A DNA stretch of 64,000 nt from Hymenobacter sp. BT188 (GCF_014333585.1 NZ_JACSCW010000003.1:744001-808000), one strand, 5' to 3'. Positions 17,661 to 26,562 are shown, counted from the first letter of the stretch. Notes: generated by a model not told the origin, from the letters alone. Numbers and translations are program-made.

Positions 17661-18896
17661 CTAGCGGCCTGTCTGCGTTTTCTTCGGGGATTTGCCCCCC
17701 GGCGCGGCCCCGGCATACGCCACGCGGTAAATCACGCCGTTCGCGTCGTCGGACACTAGCAGGGAGCCGTCGGCGTGCTGGGCGATGCCGCAGACACGGC
17801 CGAATTGCTCCTTGTTGTTATTCACCAGCCAGCCCGTCACGAAGTCCTCGAACTTATCGGGTTGGCCCTCGTCGTTGAAGTGTACGCGCACGATTTTGTA
17901 GCCGCTGGGCTCGGCGCGGTTCCAGGAGCCGTGCATGGTTACGAAGGCATCATTCTGATACTCCTTCGGAAATTGCCCCCCAGTGTTGAAAATCATGCCC
18001 AGCGGAGCCGAGTGAGCCGTGTAGAGCAGCTTGGGCTTCTCGGTTTTGGCCGCGTACTGCTCGTGGGTCAGGCCGCCCGGCGGCTCATCGGCGGGGTTGG
18101 CTTTGCCGTCGGCAAACACGAAGGGCCAGCCGTAATCGGCGCCTTCTTTTATCTCGTTTAGCTCCTCGCGCTGGTCTTCGTCGCCGAGCCAGTCAATGCC
18201 GTGGTCGAAGCCGTAGAGGACTTTGGTAGTGGGGTGCCAGCCGAAGCCGATGGTGTTGCGCAGCCCTTTGGCTACCACGCGCCGCCCCGAGCCGTCGGGC
18301 TTGATTTCCAGCAGCGTCGCATTCTCTTTGTTGGGCTCGTCGCAGGCGTTGCAGGTGCTGCCCACCGAGAGATAGAGCTTGCCATCGGGCCCGAAGTTGA
18401 GTGTGCGGTTGGGGTGCTGACCGGCGTCGGGTAGGTCTTTATAAAGGGTTTTTAACTCGCTGAGCGTGCCATCGGCCTTCACATCGGCGGCGTACACTTC
18501 GCGTACGGCGGCTATGTAGAGCTTGCCGTCTTTTAGGGCCAGCCCGTGCAGATTATCGCGCTGCGCTACTTGCTTGGTGAGGTCGGCTTTACCGTCTTTG
18601 TTTGTATCGCGCAGCAGCGTGACGGTGCCTTTGTCGCGGTTGCTCACGTACACGTCGCCGTTGGGAGCTACTACCAGCATCCGGGGCTTTTCGAGCTTGT
18701 CGGCAAACTTGGTAACGGCAAAACCGGAGGGTGCTTTAAGCTGCGCCACGTTGGCGTCAGTGGCTTCCACCTGGCCGGGCTTGAAGATATTGCCTTTGTA
18801 AGAAGCTGTCACGGTTTTCTGGTAATCGTTCTGGGCAGCAGCAGTGAGAGCCGAGCAAAGCGCCGCAGCCGTAAGCGTATTTTTAAGAATGGGCAT
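17661..18896 (-). CDS. PQQ-type sugar dehydrogenase (glucose/sorbosone dehydrogenase family)
   Basis: A 411-residue secreted beta-propeller. An N-terminal signal (ALCSALTAAAQ) is followed by repeats such as NGDVYVSNRDKGTVTLLRD, GLALKDGKLYIAAV and DGKLYLSVGSTCNACDEP, then KGLRNTIGFGWHP and GSWNRAEPSGYKIVR. Members of the family oxidise aldoses or sorbosone in the periplasm using bound PQQ, although many homologues have no demonstrated PQQ. A charged tail (PGGKSPKKTQTGR) ends the protein. No PQQ biosynthesis gene is nearby. Confidence 0.88.
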   Translation of the reverse strand: MPILKNTLTAAALCSALTAAAQNDYQKTVTASYKGNIFKPGQVEATDANVAQLKAPSGFAVTKFADKLEKPRMLVVAPNGDVYVSNRDKGTVTLLRDTNKDGKADLTKQVAQRDNLHGLALKDGKLYIAAVREVYAADVKADGTLSELKTLYKDLPDAGQHPNRTLNFGPDGKLYLSVGSTCNACDEPNKENATLLEIKPDGSGRRVVAKGLRNTIGFGWHPTTKVLYGFDHGIDWLGDEDQREELNEIKEGADYGWPFVFADGKANPADEPPGGLTHEQYAAKTEKPKLLYTAHSAPLGMIFNTGGQFPKEYQNDAFVTMHGSWNRAEPSGYKIVRVHFNDEGQPDKFEDFVTGWLVNNNKEQFGRVCGIAQHADGSLLVSDDANGVIYRVAYAGAAPGGKSPKKTQTGR

Positions 18897-18945
18897 AGCT
18901 GAATAGATGAGGTCGTTCTATTCAACTCGACAATACCAGGTTGGG

Positions 18946-19623
18946 TTACGAAAAGACTGAAGCTGCTAGCTTTCTTGCTGACATAATTACAAGTGCTAAT
19001 CCTGCGATAAACCAAGGGGAGAAGTCTGACAATTGCAGGTTGTATTTGAGTATTAATTTGTCAAACGCTTCCTTAAGCGGTACAGAAGCATCAAAATATT
19101 CTCCTGTATCAGTTCCACAAGATATTAAAACGCCTCTTTGGGGTACTTCCAATACATATAATGTTGTAACAGGCGTACGCATATCTAATGTATATTTTCT
19201 CACACCAATTTCATTTAAGTAAGAAAGTGCTTTTATCATGTATTCATACTTAGCATTCTCACCAAAATGGATTCTCGTGCCGCGAACAGAATCTGCTGAA
19301 TTATGGAAACTCAATATATTCTGCCTAGCTAATTGCCAGCTATACCAATCACAAAACGTATTGCCAGTTATTTGAAAATTAGTCCACTTCCGCATGCTCA
19401 CTAGTTCTTGATTAGATAACCAGTACTTTCTTTCATGTTCATCTGTTGGAGGATGAAGTTTAAGTGTTGTCATTTGTAGAACGGCCTTAGTGCGTTCCTT
19501 TACAATCGGCGCAATCACCCCACACCCCAGCAACAGCAGAAACGCCAGCGCCAGCAGGCCCGGCGGAAGCAGCAATTTGCGACGGTGGCGGCGCGGGATG
19601 TAGAGCATGATTGGCGGTGGCAA
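18946..19623 (-). CDS. Membrane-anchored hypothetical protein of mixed base composition
   Basis: A 225-residue protein with a basic N-terminus (RRHRRK), a strong transmembrane or signal-anchor segment (LLLPPGLLALAFLLLLGCG, about residues 17-35) and a second hydrophobic stretch near the C-terminus (WFIAGLALVIMS). The start may be Met1 or Met6. The first 45 or so codons are GC-rich like the neighbours, while the rest is clearly AT-rich, as if a foreign body had been joined to a local N-terminus. I do not recognise the family. The upstream DNA is a nested palindromic repeat. Confidence 0.6.
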   Translation of the reverse strand: MPPPIMLYIPRRHRRKLLLPPGLLALAFLLLLGCGVIAPIVKERTKAVLQMTTLKLHPPTDEHERKYWLSNQELVSMRKWTNFQITGNTFCDWYSWQLARQNILSFHNSADSVRGTRIHFGENAKYEYMIKALSYLNEIGVRKYTLDMRTPVTTLYVLEVPQRGVLISCGTDTGEYFDASVPLKEAFDKLILKYNLQLSDFSPWFIAGLALVIMSARKLAASVFS

Positions 19624-19986
19624 GTGGCTTGCTGTAAGGTAAGAAGAAGCAAAGATTCCTTAGCTGATTTCAATTTAGAACGTCATGCAGAGCATAGCGA
19701 AGCATCTCGCGTGGGGTCGTTGCAATACTAACTGTCATGCTGAGCGAAGTCGAAGCATATCTCCCGCTTCGTTGTGATGACATTGATTACTAACCAGTAG
19801 AGATGCTTCGACTTCGCTCAGCATGACCACCTTGTAATTACCTATGTCAGCACGCGAGATGCTTCGCTGCCGCTCAGCATGACTGCCTAGTAGGTATTAG
19901 GAGGTTTTAAAATTAGTCTGGGGGGCTTTTTTCCAACCTGCCCGGCGGCTTTCCCGTTCGGGCAAGGGTTACGCTACACTTCCTCA
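19624..19986. other. Intergenic region with nested palindromes
   Basis: No gene. It carries the nested repeat at 19681-19882 and a GGGGGGC-TTTTTT site at 19921-19933 ahead of the TonB receptor gene. Confidence 0.7.
19681..19882. repeat. Nested long palindromic repeat, copies 2 and 3
   Basis: The outer arms (19681-19713 and 19850-19882) match copy 1 with a few differences. The inner arms (19734-19758 and 19803-19827) are a perfect 25-bp pair of a related but different sequence (GTCATGCTGAGCGAAGTCG). One palindrome sits inside the loop of another. Confidence 0.85.
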
Positions 19987-22119
19987 ATGCTTACTCGTTA
20001 CTGCCGGCTACTGCCGCTGCTGTTGCTGCTTCAGCTTCCCCTGCACGCCCAAACTCCTGATACGGCCCGCGCCGTGCGCCTGCCCGAGGCCACGGTGGTC
20101 GGCTACGGCCAGAACCTGCCGCTGCGGCGCACGGCGGCCGGCGTGAGCGTGCTTGATGCCACTGTTATCGACCGCTTCAACCAGACTTCACTTACCCAAG
20201 CCGTAAACACGCTGCCGGGCGTGCGGCTGGAGGAGCGGGCCACGGCCAGCTACCGGCTTAGTGTGCGCGGCAGCACGCTCCGCTCGCCGTTTGGGGTGCG
20301 CAATGTGAAGCTGTACTACAATGATATTCCCTTCACCGAAGCCAGTGGCAGCAGTCCGCTTAATCTGCTTGACCCGGCCTCAATCGGAAGAATTGAGGTG
20401 ATAAAGGGCCCGGCCGGCAGCGTGTACGGGGCCGGAACCGGCGGTGCGGTGCTGCTGAGTACCCGTCGGCCCTTGCCCGGCGAGGCGCGGGTGCAGGCAG
20501 GCTTCACGGCTGGCAGCTTTGGGCTGCGGCGCTACTCGGTGGCGGCCGAAACGGGCTCGGCCACGGCTACCCTGCGTGCTCAGTACACCCGCCAAACCCT
20601 CGACGGCTACCGCCAGAACAGCGCCCTGCGCCGCGACGTGCTGACTCTGGACGGGGAATTTACTCCTTCTGATAAGCAAACGGTTTCCGTTCATGCCCTT
20701 TACACCGATCTGGACTACGAGATACCCGGCAGCCTGACCAGGGCACAGTTTGAGCAAAACCCGCGGCAGGCGCGGCCAACCATAGGCACTCAGCTCGGTA
20801 CCGTGGATCAGCAGGCTGGCTACGCCTCCCGAACGGCGCTGCTGGGCGTCACGCACGACTACCGATTCAACAGCCGCTGGTCGAATAAGACCACCCTGTA
20901 CACCACGGCTACAACTATCAAAACGCCGTTCTTGACGGATTTGGAGCGCAATACGTCGCTCGGCTGGGGCGGACGCTCAGTATTTGGTTACCGGGCCGCA
21001 CTAGCGGGCCGCTTGCTGCGTCTGAGCGCGGGGGGCGAATTTCAGAACAGCTTCGAAGATGCGCGCAATTACCAGAACCGGCGCGGTACGCCCGGCCCCT
21101 TGCGCTACGATGACGAAATCAGTACCAGCGTGGGCTTCGGTTTCGCGCAAGCCGATTGGGAATTGCCCGCCGAGTTTCTGCTAACCGCCGGGGCCAGTCT
21201 GAATGGCCTGCGCTACCGCATTGCCCGGGTATCGGATGCGGCGGCGCGGCCGGATAGCTTCGCGTTTCGGCGCAACTTTCAGCCGGTGGTGTCGCCGCGG
21301 CTGGCATTGCTTAAGGAAATTACCCCCCAGGTGTCGGCCTACGCCAGCGTGAGTAGTGGATTTTCGTCCCCCAGCGAGGAGGAAATTCGACCTTCTGATG
21401 GTAGCCTGAACCGGGACCTGAAAGCTGAGCGTGGCACAAGCTACGAGCTAGGTACGCGGGGTAGCTTGTTCAATAACCGCCTCGTCTTCGACGTGGCTTT
21501 GTTTGATTTTCGATTGAAGGAGACCATCGTCACGCGCACCACGGAGGCAGGCGTCAACGTGTTTTTCAACTCCGGCTCCACCCGCCAGCGCGGCATCGAA
21601 GCTGCCCTCAGCGGCTGGCTTTGGCGGGTGTGGCGCCCATCCGATAGTCCGGTGGACGACCCGACCTTCGACCTGCCCATGGTGGCCCGCAACGACGAAG
21701 GCCTGCGCGTGTGGGCCAGCTACGCCTACAATCATTTTCGCTTCCGCGACTACCAGCAGGGCGACCAGGACTACAGTGGCAACCGCCTCACCGGCACAGC
21801 GCCACACACGCTCACCGCTGGGGCCAATGTGGGCTTGTGGGGCCTATACCTCACGCCCACGCTCAGTCACCAGGCCCAAATTCCCCTCAACGATGCCAAC
21901 ACCGTAAATGCGGCCGGCTACTGGACCTTTGCCACGCGTGCCGGCTGGCGCCGGGTGCTGGGGGGCAAATTGGAAGCCGACGTCTTCGCCGGTATCGAAA
22001 ATGCCACCGACCGGCGCTACAGCCTCGGCAACGATCTGAACGCGTTTGGGCAGCGCTATTTCCAGCCCGCTCCCGGTCGAAACTGGTATAGCGGCGTGCA
22101 ATTAGGCTGGCGGTGGTAA
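19987..22119 (+). CDS. TonB-dependent outer-membrane receptor
   Basis: A 710-residue protein. The signal peptide ends near LLQLPLHAQ. The plug domain (about residues 30-155) includes ATVVGYGQNLPLR, VSVLDATVID, LPGVRLEER and IEVIKGPAGSVYGAGTGGAV, and the barrel ends in a typical aromatic C-terminus (YSGVQLGWRW). There is no carboxypeptidase-like N-terminal domain and no SusD partner, so iron-siderophore or vitamin uptake is more likely than glycan uptake. It is a single gene and the substrate is unknown. Confidence 0.95.
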   Translation: MLTRYCRLLPLLLLLQLPLHAQTPDTARAVRLPEATVVGYGQNLPLRRTAAGVSVLDATVIDRFNQTSLTQAVNTLPGVRLEERATASYRLSVRGSTLRSPFGVRNVKLYYNDIPFTEASGSSPLNLLDPASIGRIEVIKGPAGSVYGAGTGGAVLLSTRRPLPGEARVQAGFTAGSFGLRRYSVAAETGSATATLRAQYTRQTLDGYRQNSALRRDVLTLDGEFTPSDKQTVSVHALYTDLDYEIPGSLTRAQFEQNPRQARPTIGTQLGTVDQQAGYASRTALLGVTHDYRFNSRWSNKTTLYTTATTIKTPFLTDLERNTSLGWGGRSVFGYRAALAGRLLRLSAGGEFQNSFEDARNYQNRRGTPGPLRYDDEISTSVGFGFAQADWELPAEFLLTAGASLNGLRYRIARVSDAAARPDSFAFRRNFQPVVSPRLALLKEITPQVSAYASVSSGFSSPSEEEIRPSDGSLNRDLKAERGTSYELGTRGSLFNNRLVFDVALFDFRLKETIVTRTTEAGVNVFFNSGSTRQRGIEAALSGWLWRVWRPSDSPVDDPTFDLPMVARNDEGLRVWASYAYNHFRFRDYQQGDQDYSGNRLTGTAPHTLTAGANVGLWGLYLTPTLSHQAQIPLNDANTVNAAGYWTFATRAGWRRVLGGKLEADVFAGIENATDRRYSLGNDLNAFGQRYFQPAPGRNWYSGVQLGWRW

Positions 22120-22179
22120 GCAACCTGGCGTAGAAGCACAGCCGCTTTTCTTGACGATAAAACCCCTTCTGGCTGAAGC

Positions 22180-22998
22180 TTACGGCTGAGCCGGCAATAC
22201 CAGCACCGGGCCCAGACTGTCACGTACCACTCGCGCCGATACGCTTTGGTAAAACATCCGTTGCAGAATGCTGTGCTGCCTTGCAATAAGAATGAGCAAG
22301 CCCGCGCCATCCTCTTCTACCGCCGCCAAAATACCCTCCACCGGGTGTAAGTGGCGCTGCCCGCGCATCGTGACGCGCTGAAAACCAGCCGTCAGGCCGC
22401 TTCTCTCTACTTGCTGACAAGCGAGCGAGGAATTGTCGTCGTCCTCGGGCTCCACCACGTGCGTAACATTTATGGCAGCGTTGAAGGCGCTCAGCAGATT
22501 CTGACCAAACGCTACTATCTGCGGGCTCAGCGAAAATGGCTGATTATCGGCTCCAATGACTACGCGACCCAGATTTGGCCTGGCTAGGGACGTAACAGGC
22601 ACCACTAGCAGCGGCACAGGCGTATGGCGCAGCAGGTTCAACGAGGTAGTGTCGATGAGCTCATCGGGCTTGTTGTAATCGGGGCGGCCCAGCACTATGA
22701 GTTGAGGCTGGTGCTGGGCTACAGCTGCCGCAACGGCGTCCTCCAGCAAATCGTTGGAAATATCTACCGTGACGGGCACCGTTAGCCCCGCCGTACGACT
22801 GCTTAGTTCGGTAGCGATTTCGCCCTCACTTCGGTGCGGAATGCGGCCGCTTAAAGCTTCCGGATCGAGCAGGGAAGTGCGGCGTACGTGCAGCAACACG
22901 ATGGGCGCCTGCAACTCTACGGCAATAGCGGCGGCGTAGGTCAGGGCGAGGTCGGCGGCGGGCGTAAAATCGGTGAGCAGTAGGAGAGGAGCAGGCAT
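22180..22998 (-). CDS. Tandem universal stress protein (UspA family)
   Basis: About 272 residues from the ATG at 22998 (a Met at 23007 is also possible), made of two Usp folds. The first half has LLLLTDFTPAADLALTYA and ends with the family's TPVPLLVVP strand; the second ends with RDSLGPVLVLPAQP. The canonical ATP-binding glycine loop is only partly kept. Family members respond to stress and bind nucleotides or metabolites in the cytoplasm. Confidence 0.88.
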   Translation of the reverse strand: MPAPLLLLTDFTPAADLALTYAAAIAVELQAPIVLLHVRRTSLLDPEALSGRIPHRSEGEIATELSSRTAGLTVPVTVDISNDLLEDAVAAAVAQHQPQLIVLGRPDYNKPDELIDTTSLNLLRHTPVPLLVVPVTSLARPNLGRVVIGADNQPFSLSPQIVAFGQNLLSAFNAAINVTHVVEPEDDDNSSLACQQVERSGLTAGFQRVTMRGQRHLHPVEGILAAVEEDGAGLLILIARQHSILQRMFYQSVSARVVRDSLGPVLVLPAQP

Positions 22999-23154
22999 AA
23001 GAAGCACGTGAGGAGGCTAATGTATCTATTGCTATACGCCGCCGCTGCCCTCAAGATGCCTTCCCGATGGCAATGGGCCAGCTGGGGGGCTTTTTGGATA
23101 AGGAAGGCGCGTTCAGCGGTAAGGCAAGTAAGAGAAAGAAATTGAAACGCGGTC

Positions 23155-23649
23155 TTAAGCGCCTACTATAGCGCTGCGACGCTCCAGCAGCACCGTGTCG
23201 CGCCACACGCCGGTCAGCTTCCCGATGCGCTCGCGCCGACCCATCACCCGGAAGCCGTGAGTTTCGTGCAGATGAATGCTGGCCGTATTCTCGGGAAAAA
23301 TACTTGCCTGCAAGGTCCAGATACCGTTTTTCTCTGACTGGACTATCAGCGCGCCCAGCAGCTGCCGGCCCACGCCCTGCCCTCGGGCGGCATCGGCTAC
23401 ATACACACTCACCTCCGCCACGCCCCCATACACGCACCGCCCCGACACCGGCGACAGAGCCGCCCAGCCCAGCACGTTGCTGTCGGCATCCGTAGCCACC
23501 AGCCGACTATGCGCCAGATGTCCCGCATCCCAGGTTTCCCAGCTCGGGCTTTGGGTTTCGAACGTGGCGTTGCCGGTGGCAATTCCTTGCTTATAAATGG
23601 CTTCTACAGCAGGCCAATGAGCGGCCGTAAGGGTAGATAGTGTTGACAT
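23155..23649 (-). CDS. GNAT acetyltransferase, phosphinothricin acetyltransferase-like
   Basis: 164 residues from the ATG at 23649. This start is chosen because it aligns with family N-termini (STLTAAHWPAVEAIYKQGI); the upstream reading adds an unlikely Cys-rich stretch. The region GNATFETQSPSWETW and the acetyl-CoA loop ARGQGVGRQLLGAL are typical of the PAT/Bar and MnaT group, which acetylates phosphinothricin, methionine sulfoximine or similar amines. The natural substrate is not known. Confidence 0.85.
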   Translation of the reverse strand: MSTLSTLTAAHWPAVEAIYKQGIATGNATFETQSPSWETWDAGHLAHSRLVATDADSNVLGWAALSPVSGRCVYGGVAEVSVYVADAARGQGVGRQLLGALIVQSEKNGIWTLQASIFPENTASIHLHETHGFRVMGRRERIGKLTGVWRDTVLLERRSAIVGA

Positions 23650-23850
23650 GAGCGTGAAAAAAAGTGCACAAATTACGCATGGTCTCAATACGCTAATTAT
23701 GTTGCAGTGCATTGAGGCCATGCATAATCTGTGCAAGTATACCAGTACTTCGTCTTCATCAAAAGCCTCGATTCAGCAGGCTGGATTGTTCGTGCGGAAT
23801 GGGCTAATAATAAGCTTCAGTTCCTTCGCTAAACCATTATTAAAGCGCAT

Positions 23851-23887
23851 AAAAAAGCCCCCTAAGAATATGCTGGGGGGCTTTTAT
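23851..23887 (-). terminator. Terminator containing the GGGGGGC motif
   Basis: An A-run and GCCCCC stem pair with GGGGGGC and a T-run, 20 bases past the stop of the 79-residue gene. The minus-strand reading ends in TTTTTT. Confidence 0.8.
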
Positions 23888-23906
23888 GTAATACAGACTT
23901 TAGATT

Positions 23907-24146
23907 TTAGTCCTCATCCTCATCCGATGCTTGTTTGGCGCCGGGGTTCATGCGCTCATCCGTCATGTCAGACGTGTCCTCATCGGGCGTGGTTCCATCC
24001 AACACCTGGCCGTAGGTGGCGGCGTCGAGCATGGCGGCCGAGCCAGCGCTTTCGTCGGAGGCGGCGTCTACGCGGGGCGCATCGGTGGGCTGAGTGGCGG
24101 CGGGATTAATCTTCTGGTTGCTGGCTTGTTCTTCGGGCGTTTTCAT
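23907..24146 (-). CDS. Acidic disordered protein, motif paralogue of the gene at 25217
   Basis: A 79-residue protein without hydrophobic core, rich in Asp, Glu, Ala, Thr and Pro, ending DEDED. The block MLDAATYGQVLD recurs as MLDRETHGQLLD in the product encoded at 25217-25585, followed in both by an SD...NP segment. This shared block argues that both are real genes. No function is known; such proteins are sometimes stress-related, but that is only a suggestion. It has its own terminator and lies next to a second disordered protein gene. Confidence 0.65.
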   Translation of the reverse strand: MKTPEEQASNQKINPAATQPTDAPRVDAASDESAGSAAMLDAATYGQVLDGTTPDEDTSDMTDERMNPGAKQASDEDED

Positions 24147-24174
24147 TGGGGCGTTAGTTTCAGAGTGAAAGATA

Positions 24175-24210
24175 AAGCCGGGCCTCGCACCTAGCGATAC
24201 CCGGCTTTTT
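24175..24210 (-). terminator. Terminator hairpin after the 148-residue gene
   Basis: A 9-bp stem (AAAGCCGGG and CCCGGCTTT) sits between two tandem minus-strand genes, 20 bases past the stop of the upstream one. Confidence 0.7.
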
Positions 24211-24229
24211 CCGGAAAATTGGCGTCAGC

Positions 24230-24676
24230 TTAATTAGCGGCCGGGCGATAGTCTTCGTCCGTATCAATGTCGGCCTGCGTGGTGCGGTTGGCGGGCTCGG
24301 CGGTTTCCCAGTTGCGGGTACCGCTGCCGTAGCGCGGATCGTCGAGCTTGGCAGCCTCGCGCCGGTCGTCCGATTCGTCGTTCATGGTAGCGCGCACAGC
24401 CTCATTGTTCAGGTTTTGAGGTGCCGAGCCCCGTTGGTCGGGGGCTGGCGTGCTCGATGCGGCGGCGCCATGGTTAGCGCCCGCGGCTACCGGACCGTTC
24501 ATTTCCTCATCGGAGAGGGGAGCATGACCAAAATCGCCGTAGTTAGGCGTATCCGAATTCTGGGTTGACCGCTGACCAACGGGCTTGTTGGCCAACTTGG
24601 CACCTATTTTTTCATTTTCGGCCAACGGGCGGTTGTTATTATCGTCCGTATTTGGCTCATCTGCTTGTGTTTTCAT
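24230..24676 (-). CDS. Hydrophilic disordered protein (148 aa)
   Basis: Almost entirely Asn, Asp, Glu, Gln, Pro, Gly and Ala, with no hydrophobic segment or cysteine; it opens MKTQADEPNTDDNNNR. It lacks the MLDxxTxGQ block of its two neighbours but has a similar composition and a similar MKT start. Low complexity makes homology hard to judge. It is the middle member of a group of three such genes. Confidence 0.6.
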   Translation of the reverse strand: MKTQADEPNTDDNNNRPLAENEKIGAKLANKPVGQRSTQNSDTPNYGDFGHAPLSDEEMNGPVAAGANHGAAASSTPAPDQRGSAPQNLNNEAVRATMNDESDDRREAAKLDDPRYGSGTRNWETAEPANRTTQADIDTDEDYRPAAN

Positions 24677-24860
24677 AGAAGAGGTGGAGTGAGGTGTGAA
24701 GATGCAGCAAGATACTTGGTATCAAGCAACTAGTTGGCTAGTACGCAAAAGCGAGGTTGAAGGGTCAACAAAATTCCACCCATTTGGCCTCAGCCGCGTA
24801 GGGAGTAACAAGTTGCCATACTACTCAGACTGTCTTTTCCCGTTTTAAATTTTCAATCAC

Positions 24861-25145
24861 ATGGCCGTTTCCGTCATTCATAATCAGGAAGATCAATCTT
24901 TTTACGCCACCGTTCATGGCTACGAAGCCGAACTGGCTTACAGCCTGCCCGCTGCCGATACCATTGATTTCACGCATACGTTCGTGGATGAAAATCTGCG
25001 CGGCCAGGGAGTGGGCGAAGAAATGGCCCGCACTGCTTTGAACTACGCCCGCGACCAAAATTTCAAGGTGCTGACTAGCTGTCATTTTGTGGAAGCCTTC
25101 GTGAAGCGTAATCAGGCTGAATACGAAGACTTAATATCAAAATAA
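24861..25145 (+). CDS. Minimal GNAT-like protein (YjdJ type)
   Basis: A 94-residue protein of the small GNAT group (YjdJ/NATD1), with the acetyl-CoA loop ENLRGQGVGEEMARTAL (about residues 48-64) and the following strand FKVLTSCHFVEAFVKRN. In the family these are single-domain acetyl-CoA binders of unknown substrate. Its stop codon lies inside a perfect 25-bp terminator stem. Confidence 0.85.
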   Translation: MAVSVIHNQEDQSFYATVHGYEAELAYSLPAADTIDFTHTFVDENLRGQGVGEEMARTALNYARDQNFKVLTSCHFVEAFVKRNQAEYEDLISK

Positions 25146-25196
25146 AGCCTGTGGGTGGCGCGAACGGTGTAGTTCGCGCCACCCACAGGCTTTATT
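25141..25196. terminator. Perfect 25-bp stem bidirectional terminator
   Basis: Arms 25141-25165 and 25172-25196 are exact reverse complements with a 6-base loop. The left arm includes the stop codon of the GNAT gene. Confidence 0.9.
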
Positions 25197-25216
25197 TCAG
25201 TAATAAGAAAAGCGGT

Positions 25217-25585
25217 TTACTGGTCGCGGTTATTGTCTTCTAGGCGGCTCGACTGCGCAATAACCGGGTTGATGACGCTGTCGCTGATGCCGGATTTGCC
25301 ATCCGCCGCGGGCTCATCAAGAAGCTGGCCGTGGGTTTCGCGGTCCAGCATCGATGTTTCGGCGGCTGGTTCGCTGGCCGATTTGGGCTGTGGCTCCGTT
25401 GGGTTGCGGGGCTGCGGCTCCTGCATCTCGGGCAGCGTGTAAAGGTTTTCGCCGGGTCGGTGCTCATCGCCGGTGCCTGGAAACGAGGCATTTGGGTCAG
25501 CCGCGGTAGCTGGCTGATTTTGGGTTGTCCGACGTGGATGCTGCTCGTCGGGATTCTGGGGGGCTTTTTTCGAAGAGTCTTTCAT
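25217..25585 (-). CDS. Proline-rich disordered protein with MLD-x2-THGQLLD block
   Basis: A 122-residue, highly charged, Pro/Asn/Gln-rich protein with no predicted fold. The C-terminal third has MLDRETHGQLLDEPAADG and SDSVINPVIAQ, matching the 79-residue product at 23907-24146. The GGGGGGC motif lies in its first codons and reads KKAPQ. Function unknown. Confidence 0.65.
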   Translation of the reverse strand: MKDSSKKAPQNPDEQHPRRTTQNQPATAADPNASFPGTGDEHRPGENLYTLPEMQEPQPRNPTEPQPKSASEPAAETSMLDRETHGQLLDEPAADGKSGISDSVINPVIAQSSRLEDNNRDQ

Positions 25586-25772
25586 AGGTTGGTAGTGGTT
25601 GACGGCCCGTTTGGGGCACTGTTCTCTTTCTACGCAAAACGCTTACTCGACAACTGTTGCCACCCGGAAAAATATTTTGTTCCATACCAAGCCAGCACAA
25701 ACGATCAGGCCAAAATCGCATTGAAAAATGGCCTGACTTGCTGCTGCATGCCACCAGCCTAACGGGTTATAA

Positions 25773-25806
25773 AAAAAAGCCCCCCAGACGAATCTAGGGG
25801 GCTTTT
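25773..25806 (-). terminator. Strong intrinsic terminator of the fasciclin gene
   Basis: Read on the minus strand, GCCCCCT and GGGGGGC arms are followed by eight T residues, 20 bases past the stop codon. Confidence 0.88.
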
Positions 25807-25824
25807 CGGCGACCGTTAGGCAGC

Positions 25825-26562
25825 TTATTTGGATGGCATTAATACGCTGTCGATAACATGGGTCACGCCGTTGCTGGAAATTACATCAGCGGTAGTCACG
25901 GTGGCCATGCCGCCTTTTGCATCTTTCAGCATTACGCTGGTACCGCTTTTCATCACTGTCAGGGTTTCGCCCTGCACCGTGGTTAAGGTCTGACCGTTTT
26001 GCAAGTCAGCGGCGCGCACGGCACCGGGTACTACATGGTAAGTCAGAATAGTCGTGAGCTTGGCTTTGTTTTCGGGCATTACCAGCGTGTTCACCGTGCC
26101 AGCGGGCAGCTTGTCAAAAGCGGCGTTGGTGGGTGCAAATACGGTAAATGGGCCGGCGCTTTTCAGCGTTTCTACCAAGCCAGCTGCCTTCACGGCCGCT
26201 ACCAGCGTGCTGTGCTCCGACGACATGACGGCGTTGTCGACAATGTCTTTGGAGGGCACCATCATGGCGCCGCCCACCATCACGCCTTCGGCGCTGCTCA
26301 TGGGCAGGTCGGCGGCATTCACCATCTTTTCAGCAGCTTTGCCGGGCTTGCCTTTGGCTTTCATTTTATCGCCGGCGGCTGTTTTGCCTTTCATTTTCAT
26401 CTTTCCGTCGTCGGCCATCTTGGTCTTCGACATGTTGCCGTCTTCCTTGGTTTTGATCTTGTCGGCGTCCGACTTGGTTTTGGCGGTAGTTTGGGCCAAG
26501 GCCGGCGTGATGATGCTGATGGTAAAGGCTAAGGCGAGGGTAGTCAACAATGACTTTTTCAT
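25825..26562 (-). CDS. Secreted fasciclin (FAS1) domain protein
   Basis: A 245-residue protein. A signal peptide (LALAFTISIITPALA-Q) is followed by a Lys/Met/Asp-rich low-complexity linker (residues 25-85, for example KMKMKGKTAAGDKMKAKGK). A single FAS1 domain then spans about 105-245, with HSTLVAAVKAAGLVETL, GPFTVFAPTNAAFDKLP, LTYHVVPGAV and the closing NGVTHVIDSVLMP. FAS1 domains mediate adhesion to surfaces or matrix. The Met/Lys-rich linker is unusual. Confidence 0.93.
   Translation of the reverse strand: MKKSLLTTLALAFTISIITPALAQTTAKTKSDADKIKTKEDGNMSKTKMADDGKMKMKGKTAAGDKMKAKGKPGKAAEKMVNAADLPMSSAEGVMVGGAMMVPSKDIVDNAVMSSEHSTLVAAVKAAGLVETLKSAGPFTVFAPTNAAFDKLPAGTVNTLVMPENKAKLTTILTYHVVPGAVRAADLQNGQTLTTVQGETLTVMKSGTSVMLKDAKGGMATVTTADVISSNGVTHVIDSVLMPSK

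Noticed and set aside
16520..19882. CRISPR array
   Set aside because: The repeats are inverted, few and irregularly spaced, with no unit spacers and no cas genes.
19987..22119. SusC-type glycan receptor with polysaccharide locus
   Set aside because: No SusD partner, no carboxypeptidase-like N-terminal domain and a length of 710 residues, shorter than SusC proteins.
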